Shown piece after piece: positions 56,204-64,000 of a stretch of 64,000 bases of DNA; positions within the stretch are counted from its first letter, which is position 1; each line of letters opens with the position of its first letter. A model generated the notes under the pieces. It had not been told where the DNA came from and ran no database searches. It was given only the letters and a program-made list of their open reading frames with translations. Both the position numbers and the translations under genes were made by a program. Location: the NCBI GenBank assembly GCA_018894105.1, contig CM032117.1, positions 51,928,503-51,992,502 on the forward strand, read 5' to 3'. Origin of the DNA: Jacaranda mimosifolia (taxonomy: Eukaryota; Streptophyta; Magnoliopsida; Lamiales; Bignoniaceae).

Positions 56204-56987
56204 TGTTAGGAAAATTTAATTAAGATACCGTGTATGCTTGTACTTTGTGTAAACATATAATTGAAATATATACACATATAAAATTATGTAAACATATAAA
56301 ACTATTTATTGAGTAGAGAAAATAAATAGAAAACCTACTTGAATACAAGACAAAAAATTATATTAGCCAAGGCCTGTTGCTCAAATAGTTTCCTTAAGGT
56401 AATATTGCCCCTCACACGGTGTTAGAAGGCTCCTGGCAATTAACCTCCTAAGATACAACGGCTCTCCTCCGGTCTAAAGTAGCACTCCAATAGAATGGAA
56501 CTAGCGAACTTTTTTAACTTGAAACTCTTCTTTAATGGATAGTGTATAAGTGTGCAATGTAGTGAGACAGAATACTAGTATGTATACTTTTTTTTTTTTT
56601 TTTTCTAGTGGTTTGGGTTGGTTGTGTGATGCAATTTTGTTGACGAGACATGATTCTTCACTAAAATAATAATTCTTTCTTTTAAAGACACAACTATAGG
56701 ATAAAATTCCATAACTTACTCTTTTAATGAAGAGTTACAGCTCCACTAAAGAGTTAGGAGCTCAAATCATAGCTCTAAATTTTGAGCTAACTTTTCTATA
56801 GGGATGTGTCCATCAGGATATATTAAAAATAAACTTTAATTATTTTATTTACACACCCACACCCTTTTTTCCAACGTGAATAGACTCGTTCTACCTACTA
56901 AAATGTCTTTAAATAATTTCTCAATTTAAACTCAATTTTCTTATTCAATTATTAAAATTTTGGCATATAAATATGCTGAATTTTACA
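56204..56987 (-). repeat. Copia 5' LTR (right side)
   Basis: 784 bp, the partner of 50703-51499. Starts TGTTAGG and ends TTTTACA on the + strand. Confidence 0.92.
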
Positions 56988-57299
56988 GTTTTGGCCTCTG
57001 TTGGCATCAAAACATAGGCTAATATTTGGTCTCTATTCCAAGGCCAAAAGACTAACCAAAAGGCCAAACTTCTGTACAAAGGTCATTTTGGCCTCGGTAC
57101 TAAATTTGGCCTCTGAATAGAGGCCAAATTTCTTTACCAAACTATTTTTTATTTAAGTTTTATAATAATTTTTTTATAATGTATTTTCAACAAGTCATAG
57201 AATAGATCAAAATTCATCTCAATATAATTCCACATAGGAATATGGCTAGAACAACAAACTTCATATACATTCCAACATGCATAACCCCAATTTTTTCCC

Positions 57300-57840
57300 T
57301 CTATTTTACCACCAAAATGGACAAGCCCAACTTTATTCCTCTATTTTTCAACCATTCTAATGGGGTCTTAAAATAATCAGCCATATTGAGAAAGTTTGAA
57401 GCCATCAAGAAGCGAGAGAATGGATACCCAACATAGAAGTGTTTTAAATAGAGAATGATAAGCTTCACAGTGAATACTCAATAACAGAGATAGAGATTGG
57501 CTGCCGTTGAGGAATTGTAGAAGTTGAGAACACCTTTCACTGGAAAATTATATCAAACCTCTGAAAACTTCCTATATCAAAGAGAGAATTTGTTTGTGTG
57601 GGTAATGTGTGATTTTGTGCGAGAAAACCATGTGTAAGGCTAGAGATTTGGGTTAGGGATTTGGGGTGAAGTATTTTGAGAAAGAAGGAAATCAACTGAA
57701 ATCAACCGGGAGTTTTGGTGAGAAGTTCTTAATGTTTTTATTAAAAGCCAATAACTTTTTTATTTTGATTTTTTAGAATATTTCAAATATTATGGGACAT
57801 TTTAATGAAAGTGTTATGATATAAATATAATTACTAAATT
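57300..57840. other. CACTA 3 right interior, no gene
   Basis: Unique-looking sequence between the duplicated unit and the right subterminal repeats. No open frame of note. Confidence 0.4.
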
Positions 57841-58516
57841 CAAATACGACACTTTTAAAAAATTGTCCTTAGAAAAAGTGTTAATAAGACACTTTCAAAA
57901 AAGAGTCCTAATAAAAATATAAACATGTGACATTTTCTATAAAAATGTCTCCATAAAAGACGTTAATAAGGTAATTTTCAAGAAGTACCACAATAAAAAA
58001 TTAAATAACTTGAGTATTACGACACATTTTTGCCAAGTGTCCCAATATATAGATTATTGGGACATTTTTATAAATGTGTCACAATAGAGCTTTTTCTAGT
58101 AATCTATTTCATCTCTTTTTTTTTTCCCAACACATTTATTACCTCTCTCATTGTTATTCTTTCCTTCATTGTCTTCAACAATCAAATAATTTTGAGATTT
58201 TTTATTTTTTTTTTAATTTTATTCTTTTTCTTAATAATTTTTTTTGTCTCATCAAAATCTTTAAACCAAATATATATACACTGCTAATATCATTGCTATG
58301 AACTCATGAGCTTGGATTTTTTATGAAATTAATTGTGCTTTGAATTTTATTTATTTAATTTTCCTCCGAGGTTAGAGGACAGTTGGTGGGCGGAATATTT
58401 TTATTTAAGGAACTTCTGAGGTTAGAGGACAGTTGGTAGTATGTATCCTTTGTTTTCCTCTATAATTACGAGGAACTGAGAAACTCCAGGCGAGCTTCGT
58501 TAGGTTCATCAACTTT

Positions 58517-58522
58517 CACGTG
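58517..58522. promoter_or_regulatory. G-box (CACGTG) upstream of F-box gene 3
   Basis: CTTTCACGTGTTACG, about 800 bp before the start codon. The same place in the copy 2 flank reads CTTTCACATGTTT, so the core was lost or never present there. Confidence 0.35.
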
Positions 58523-58658
58523 TTACGCTAGAAAAAAGAACTCAAAATTCCACTAACCAGCCAATAAAAATCAGATACAAATGTGAAGTTTAATGGAGAG
58601 ACTCTTTCAAACACAAGTTATATATAGGTAAACACACACAACATCGGAACATCCCAAC

Positions 58659-58953
58659 TAGGGGTGCAATCGGGTTGAATCGAGTCAAGTTGAGTTGAGT
58701 TTGAGCAAAATTTTCGAGCTTGAACTCGGCTCGCTCAATAAAACTTGAATTGATTTGTAAAAAACTGCATGCTCTAACTCGAGCTTGAACTCGAAATAAT
58801 ATATATATATATTTACTAATAAAATAGAAAATAATTTTTACTTATATACTGGCTCGCGAGTCTCAAACCTAAATACTGATGGCTCGAATTAGCGTTCGAG
58901 CTCGACTCGAGCTCAGCTCATCGCGAGCCGGATCAACTCGTTTTACCCTAAAA
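58659..58953. mobile_element. Non-autonomous hAT element in the F-box gene 3 promoter region
   Basis: Begins TAGGGGTGCAATCGGGTT and ends with ACTCGTTTTACCCTAAA, an imperfect inverted repeat. It is flanked by ATCCCAAC (58651-58658) and TTCCCAAC (58954-58961), 7 of 8 identical. The interior is rich in GAGCTCGAGCT-type motifs like the hAT end at 1338-1437. It is absent from the matching position of the copy 2 flank (about 36950). Confidence 0.85.
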
Positions 58954-59251
58954 TTCCCAACCCCATCAAATCTGCTTTCAATTCATCTGCATGTACAATT
59001 CTTAATTGTGCCCCTTTACTTCCACATTATCGAGAATATCATGCTTCTTTACTCGAGTAACACTCTTCAGTTCCACACTAATTTTTTTTTTCTCGAAAGT
59101 TTAAACGTCTAATTTTGAGTTTCGGGTTCATCTCTAATTTCCATAATCCTGAACAAGGTTGAAGCATTCTTGAAAGACTAGATGATTAATCTTCACTAAT
59201 GTTACTCAATCCAAAACACGCCACACTCTTCAATCCTCAAACTCACTAGTA

Positions 59252-59261
59252 TTTATATATA
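59252..59261 (+). promoter_or_regulatory. TATA box candidate, F-box gene 3
   Basis: TTTATATATA-type motif, about 60 bp before the ATG and conserved with copy 2. Confidence 0.5.
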
Positions 59262-59269
59262 TGCTCATG

Positions 59270-59283
59270 TGTAAGCGCTTACA
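59270..59283. promoter_or_regulatory. 14-bp perfect palindrome before F-box gene 3
   Basis: TGTAAGCGCTTACA, identical to copy 2; 34 bp before the start codon. Confidence 0.6.
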
Positions 59284-59313
59284 AGAACGCCAGTCTTTAA
59301 CATAGAATTATAT

Positions 59314-59376
59314 ATGCATGGGTCACAAACGGTCATCGTCCCGGAGATCATCGGCAGCTATAATAGGCCGAAATAA
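59314..59376 (+). other. Overlapping upstream ORF at the F-box gene 3 start
   Basis: An ATG at 59314, four bases before the F-box ATG at 59318, opens a 20-codon out-of-frame ORF that ends within the F-box coding region. Copies 1 and 2 have TATATATGG here with only one ATG; a small insertion in copy 3 (TATATATGCATGG) made the extra one. It would lower translation of the F-box ORF unless scanning is leaky (inference). Confidence 0.65.
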
Positions 59377-60418
59377 AGATTTATTGATGGAAATCCTTCT
59401 CTTCTTGCCCGCGAAGTCCCTTATTAGATTCCAATTGGTTAGCAAACGCTGGCGCTCTGTTATCTTCGGCCGGCGCTTTTCTCGCCGCCATACTCTCCAG
59501 CACAGCCATCGCCGCGACGCTCAACCCTCATTCCTCCTCCGTTCCATATTCACATCACAATTATTCGTTTGTCATCCAACCATGAAAAAGTTAGTCCCTT
59601 TTCGTTTCCAATTTTTTGACTACCATCAGATCTTGCAATCTTGCAATGGGCTTTTACTGCTGGAGTGCAGAAATTCTCCGTATGGCCGCAAAGAATACTT
59701 TATTTTCAATCCCACTACAAGGAAATACAGGAATTTGTCGCTGAGTTATCAAGTTTTTTCTGGACTTTGCTTAGCGTTTGATCCTTCAAAATCGCCGTAT
59801 AACAAGGTTTATTGCTTTAGACGTAGAGATAAGTATTCTCACTCGTTTCAAGTGTACAATTCTGAGACCCATACATGGAAGGATGGTGGTGAAACTTCCA
59901 GTTTAGGCCGGCGTAATCTTATAAATGGGATTTACTGGAACGATGGCATATATTTTATTAGACCTCGTGGATATTCTTTTTGTTTCTGCCTGGAAGAATA
60001 TGACCTTTATGGGGCCGATAGTGAAATACCCGGATACCATTCTCCAGGATCAAAGAAAAACCATTTCATGGAATCAAATGGACATTTGCACTGCGTGACG
60101 CTCTATTTGCAACCGGAAAAGAACTATTTGTGCGTGTCCCAGATGGACAAAGAAGACTGGCGTTGGTTTATCAGGTATAAAGTTAATATCAATGAGATTT
60201 ATTCAGATATCAGTTTGCTTGGGATGATTAGAGGAGAGAGGGAAGAAGATTCAGTATTGTTGCTTCATGTGCCTGGTAAGATAATGATTTACAGGTTTTG
60301 CGATGGGGCTTTTGAGGTGCTGGTTGACTTTGCTGCAGAGTACTATTTCGAGAAGGGTAAATTGCAGTTTCAGTTTAAGGATGCGTACCAGCTCATCCAC
60401 ACTCTCACTCCTGTTTGA
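59318..60418 (+). CDS. F-box protein (At5g07610-like), copy 3, intact
   Basis: 366 residues in one exon, closest in structure to copy 2. The F-box is at about residues 17-55 (KDLLMEILLFLPAKSLIRFQ, then SKRWRSVIFG), expected to bind SKP1 in an SCF E3 ligase. The associated domain follows: ILQSCNGLLLLECRNSPYGR, FIFNPTTRKYRNL, GLCLAFDPSKSPYNKVYCFR, NGIYWNDGIYFIRPRG, and a C-terminal YYFEKGKLQFQFKDAYQLIH. The Trp that is a stop in copy 2 is present (THTWKDGGE). The start was chosen by matching copies 1 and 2; an out-of-frame ATG lies 4 bases upstream. TATA, palindrome and an inserted hAT lie upstream. The target protein is unknown. Confidence 0.93.
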   Translation: MGHKRSSSRRSSAAIIGRNKDLLMEILLFLPAKSLIRFQLVSKRWRSVIFGRRFSRRHTLQHSHRRDAQPSFLLRSIFTSQLFVCHPTMKKLVPFRFQFFDYHQILQSCNGLLLLECRNSPYGRKEYFIFNPTTRKYRNLSLSYQVFSGLCLAFDPSKSPYNKVYCFRRRDKYSHSFQVYNSETHTWKDGGETSSLGRRNLINGIYWNDGIYFIRPRGYSFCFCLEEYDLYGADSEIPGYHSPGSKKNHFMESNGHLHCVTLYLQPEKNYLCVSQMDKEDWRWFIRYKVNINEIYSDISLLGMIRGEREEDSVLLLHVPGKIMIYRFCDGAFEVLVDFAAEYYFEKGKLQFQFKDAYQLIHTLTPV

Positions 60419-60550
60419 TCTGTTATTACTTTTTATCTTCTATGTTATTTTTCCTAGTTTGTTTAATTCTGGGTGCCTCACTAAGGTTAATGTTTAATGT
60501 TTGATTTTGTCATAGATTATACCTTTTGTGGGTGCCTTGGTAAGGTTTGA

Positions 60551-62039
60551 TGGGGTTTTCTAGGATCCTGTGTCATGATTCTAACTTATCATTATATACT
60601 CAGTTAATTATATACTCACTTTTTAACTGTTCATATCAGTTTGATTTAATCATCACCTTCTAAATATGATAAAGTATAGTTCTTATAAAAGAATCATCTT
60701 CTTTTTAAATTAAATTATAAAAAATTAAATATAAATCATTATCCTTCTAATTAAATTACCAAATTAACTTTATTAATTTTAAGAAATTAAAAATCCTCTT
60801 TTCTTTTAATAGACGAATTCAATCAAAAGAAAATTAAAGAAAATAAACCTGAATTCATTTATAAAAGTTTTCTAGACCATATATTTAATTAAAAATGACA
60901 TTATTTAGAAAAGTTTTCTAGGCCATATCAAATAAGCAGAAATATTGAAAATTCAGAATATAAGGAGACAATAGTTTTTGGTTTTGTATTATCCTATTAG
61001 GTTGTCTTGTCGTGATGATAGGGCAAAACATCTAAAGCATTCATAAATTATCATTAAATTTGAATCATTTGAAATCATAAATTATTATTAAATTTGAATC
61101 GTTCATTCAAAATAATATACTAAAAAAAATACATTTTACTAAAACACAAAACCTTTGTAATTGACACAATACATTTAATTTATGCTCATATATAAAAAAA
61201 ATAGTATAACTGTACTATTCTAAATTAATTAATAAATAACATAATCTATACACATTTTATTTATTTAGATTAAAAACTAATAACGAGCTAAAAAAAGAAA
61301 AAAAATGAGGGAAAAAGGTCAATAACTATAAGATGTTTCTCTTCACAACTTGAGATTTAAAACGTGCGAATTTTTTGTATCAATTTCGTTTCCGGCATGT
61401 CTATACCAACTTTTTTATTTTTTTTTTGCCCCCATTTTGACATGGTTGAAGATGAAATCCAAATGCCAGAAGTGTGATTCTTGGCCGACAGTCGGAGGAA
61501 GAGGATGCAGCGATTTTGGCCGAAATCAGAACTTTATGGATAAGAAAGAGGAGATCCAAGAAATATTATAATTAGTACTTACAAGAGAAATAGTTGAGCA
61601 GGGTAGTTCTTGGAATAATTGGTCCCTTAGGATTTATTTTTTCTAATTTTTTTTTTATTGAATTCGTTATAATATTAGGGTTTTAATATTAGGAAAAGAG
61701 GGTTTTTAATTTCTTAAAATTAATAAGATTAATTTGGTCATTGAGTATTAGAAGGGTAATGATTTATATTTTATTTTTCATAATTTAATTTTAATAAAAG
61801 ATGGTTCTTTATAAGAACCATGAAAGAACTATGGTTCTTTACTTCATAATGGTGCCAAGGTGACGAATGAGGATCAAATAAAATTGATATGAACAGCTAA
61901 AAAATAGATACAATATGATAAGTTAGAATCATAGGTAATGGTTCGAAGAAGAGGATCAAATCAAACTGATGTGAACGGCTAAAAAATGGGTACATTATGA
62001 TAAATTAGAATAATGGGTATAGGACCCTAGAAAACCCCA
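60551..62039. mobile_element. Long-TIR element (Mutator-like foldback) after F-box gene 3
   Basis: Starts TGGGGTTTTCTAGGATCCT and ends with the inverse (AGGACCCTAGAAAACCCCA). The inverted match extends for over 100 bp, including a TTCATATCAGTTTGATTT / AAATCAAACTGATGTGAA block, and the right arm is partly duplicated. Flanks AAGGTTTGA (60542-60550) and GGTTTTGAT (62040-62048) are similar, which fits a 9-bp duplication with one shift. Long TIRs with 9-bp duplications point to Mutator-like elements. The interior has a 73-codon frame (61350-61571) without recognised content. Confidence 0.65.
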
Positions 62040-62048
62040 GGTTTTGAT

Positions 62049-63620
62049 TTGGGTATAAGATGTTTTCAGACAATATGTTATAGGGGAACATGATTTGACA
62101 ATGATCTTCGGAAAGTTTGTGATGTGAAAAATATTCAAGTTATATTTAATTTAAGTTTTAAAAAAAATTAAATTAGAAAAAAAAGTTTTACAAAAAAATT
62201 AATTTTGTTAATATATTTTTATTTAAGTTTTTTCTCTTAATGTTGTATCAAGCTTTTATATTATCATATATCATATGCTAGTTTTTAAATGGTATAACAA
62301 TCAGATTATATATTTTTATGTTAAGAATAATAGTGGAAAAGATGTAACTATGTATAATTTTGATTATTGTAATGATTTGAAATAATTAATTTTTTAATAA
62401 AATGTTAAAAAATATTTTAGAGGAAATATTTAATTTTATTTAGAAAAGTCAAGTTCATTCTGAAGTTCTTTTTCTTATAAAAATTTATTCCAAATCTGCT
62501 TAAGTAATTAAAACAACGACGAATCACATAATTAGTTTCTAAAATTATATTTTAAAATCATTTCAGTCTCCAATTTTCAAAAAGTCATCTTTTAATCCTT
62601 AACATTAATATATCGTTTCACTTTAGTCCCCAAAATCATTTTCCGGCAGTTTTTGGTCGGAAAATTGACCAAATTTGATATTTTTAGGGGCAAAATTGTT
62701 AATTTATAGTTTTATGTTCCACTTTAGTCCCTATCTAAGGTTTTATGTTCCAATTTAATCCCTATGTCACTTTTTTTCTTTTTTATAAATATATGTACGT
62801 ACATGCGTGTATATATTTGTGTATAATATATGTGTATATATAACTGATCCTAATATTAGTCATATATTCATATTATTATTAATATTGAATAATATATTAA
62901 TGATATATTAGTATCATTTGTGATACTATTATAATTGATAATATTAACTATATATTAGTAATATATTAACAATAATAGAGATTATATTATAATAATTTTA
63001 ATTATATTCATAATATGTAGTATTAATAATATTACAAATTTTATAAAATATTACAAATTTTATTAATATAATAATAATTATTATTATAATACATGATACT
63101 AATAAGTATTAAATTAATTTTATTGTTATTATTATTAATATAATTAATCATAAGAATAATAAGATTAATGTTATCAATGATAATAAGAGTATTATTATGA
63201 TAATATAATTATCTAATATTATTAGTATTATTGTTCATAATATTGTTAATAATATATTAATAATAATATTACTTACAAAAATCCGAGTAAGCAAAGACTT
63301 TTTCCAACAAGACAAAGAAATTGTCATGTCAATTGAAAATTTGCCACCTAAGCAAAAATCCCCAAATTCAACTAATTTCGGCGTGCCACATCAGTATTTT
63401 CGATCATTTTATGAGATTTCGTGACTTTCGAACTAAATGTGCAATTTTTTTTTTAATTTATAGGACTAAATTTGAAATTGCATAACATATAGGATAAAAT
63501 TGAAAGTCAGAAAATCTTATAGGATAAAAAAAATATATTTTTCCTGTTTGTTGGGGGTAGCTGCCATGGCCAATCACCGTGGGGGGGGGGGGGGGAAGGA
63601 ATGGGGCAATTGGGGATGGG
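62049..63620. other. AT-rich DNA with ATT/AAT-type repeats and a G-run
   Basis: Long low-complexity ATT/AAT-rich stretch (about 62840-63260). Segments of CACTTTAGTCCCYA type at 62620-62760 and the opposite GGACTAAATTTGAAATTG at 63463 suggest an inverted-repeat element that I could not bound. A G-run of about 16 lies near 63580. No gene. Confidence 0.4.
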
Positions 63621-63623
63621 GAT

Positions 63624-64000
63624 CAGGGTAGGCATGGCAATGGGTTAGGATAGACCGGATCCTCGCCCCATACCCACCCCTAATGGGGCCGGTTAGGAGT
63701 CAAATAAATGGGTTTCGGGGCGGGTTACTGGTCTTAATTTCATGAACCCGATTGGGTTTGAGGAAGGTTATAGGTTTAAGTAAACCTGCTCTGAACCTGC
63801 CCCGTGTAATAAACATATAATATATATAATATATTATATATAATATATGTATATAAAATATAAAAAATTAGGATTATAATAGCATATATATTTCATCAAA
63901 TAAATAATAATTTTGAACTCATTCAATCATCATAAAAATGATGAAATATACTAAAATCAATTAATATGGATATTTTATTTTAAATTTTAAAAAATAGTAT
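63624..64000. mobile_element. Start of a hAT-like element (right end outside window)
   Basis: CAGGGTAGGCATGGCAATGGG followed by repeated GGGGCGGGT / ACCCGCCCC-like motifs (63670-63805) and then AT-rich interior. This terminus and GC-rich subterminal style are common for plant hAT MITEs. The other end is beyond the window, so the call is tentative. Confidence 0.5.

Larger units (their letters stand above)
50703..56987 (-). mobile_element. Ty1/copia LTR retrotransposon, 6.3 kb, decayed
   Basis: LTRs at 50703-51499 and 56204-56987. The coding region reads right to left: gag remnant/protease, integrase, RT, RNase H. The integrase-before-RT order defines copia. A minus-strand polypurine tract (GTGGGGGGT) sits next to the left LTR (plus 51500-51508), fixing the orientation. 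The flanking 5-mers ATTTT (50698-50702) and GTTTT (56988-56992) match at 4 of 5. It sits inside a tandem unit of CACTA 3. The gag body is deleted and several stops and frameshifts occur, so it is not autonomous. Confidence 0.93.
48719..58104 (-). mobile_element. CACTA-like element 3, expanded by a copia insertion
   Basis: Left end AACTACTAGAAAAAAATG; right end, inverted, GATTACTAGAAAAAGCTC; both look like decayed CACTACTAGAAAAA. Both subterminal zones (48830-49320 and 57840-58090) are full of GACACTTT / GTGTCTCC motifs. A minus-strand exon-like piece at 49815-49905 encodes an En/Spm-associated type end (ECTTIGEVIGRAIPWPRHLV). The 3-bp target duplication is not clear (GGA on the left, TAT on the right), so the exact ends are approximate. 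Without the copia element it is about 3.1 kb. It lies in the F-box gene 3 flank. Confidence 0.65.
58290..59250 (+). repeat. Right piece of the duplicated upstream flank of F-box gene 3
   Basis: Continues the match to the F-box gene 2 flank (36640-37184): TGTGCTTTGAATTTTATTTA, CGAGCTTCGTTAGGTT, CAACTTTCACGTG, CTCTTCAGTTCCACACT. It also has an internal direct repeat (GAGGTTAGAGGACAGTTGGT at about 58368 and 58419) and an inserted small hAT (58659-58953). Confidence 0.8.

Noticed and set aside
1..64000. tRNA, rRNA, CRISPR arrays, organelle DNA insertions
   Set aside because: Looked for conserved tRNA arms, repeat-spacer arrays and organelle gene text; none was evident by reading.

Overview
The window reads as nuclear DNA of a flowering plant, most likely a eudicot. 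It is AT-rich and gene-poor, and is packed with plant-type transposable elements (Ty3/gypsy of the Tat lineage, Ty1/copia, hAT, CACTA, small TIR elements, a chromovirus-type solo LTR). Its only host genes are three related F-box genes, all on the + strand. I cannot name the species. No tRNA, rRNA, CRISPR or bacterial-type feature was seen.

Left third (1-20027): a stack of nested transposons. The oldest layer is a gypsy-type element. Its 3' LTR starts at 4212 after a purine tract, and the rest of that LTR reappears at about 19514-20027. Its internal part carries a hAT remnant (1-1437) and a decayed minus-strand ORF resembling plant-mobile-domain proteins with a coiled-coil tail. Inside that LTR sits a Tat-lineage gypsy element (4303-19508) with decayed gag, protease, RT, two RNase H domains and integrase, plus an antisense gene downstream of pol with its own TATA box. 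Inside the last bases of the Tat 3' LTR sits a hAT element (14978-19502). Its 8-bp target duplication straddles the LTR boundary.

Middle (20028-48240): a non-autonomous CACTA element (21155-23601, exact 3-bp TSD) with another TIR element inside it; F-box gene 1 (26786-27898, intact); a second CACTA element (31132-35777, exact 3-bp TSD) with a possible captured host-gene fragment; F-box gene 2 (37273-38385), broken by one in-frame stop; a 3.06-kb solo LTR (40270-43326) with an exact 5-bp TSD; and an old minus-oriented gypsy remnant (about 44880-48240) with an antisense ORF related to that of the Tat element.

Right part (48270-64000): the flank of F-box gene 3 matches that of gene 2, but is split by about 9.7 kb of inserted DNA. 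That insert is a CACTA-like element (about 48719-58104) holding a copia retrotransposon (50703-56987, minus strand). F-box gene 3 (59318-60418) is intact, but its first AUG starts an overlapping out-of-frame uORF. A non-autonomous hAT (58659-58953) lies in its promoter region. A long-TIR element (60551-62039) and the start of another hAT-like element (from about 63624) complete the window.

The three F-box genes form a dispersed tandem family stretched apart by transposons. They share a conserved 14-bp palindrome just before the start codon, and copies 2 and 3 also share a TATA motif and longer flanks. No gene here forms an operon or pathway. The repeat elements show the usual decay: stops, frameshifts and TGG-to-stop changes.
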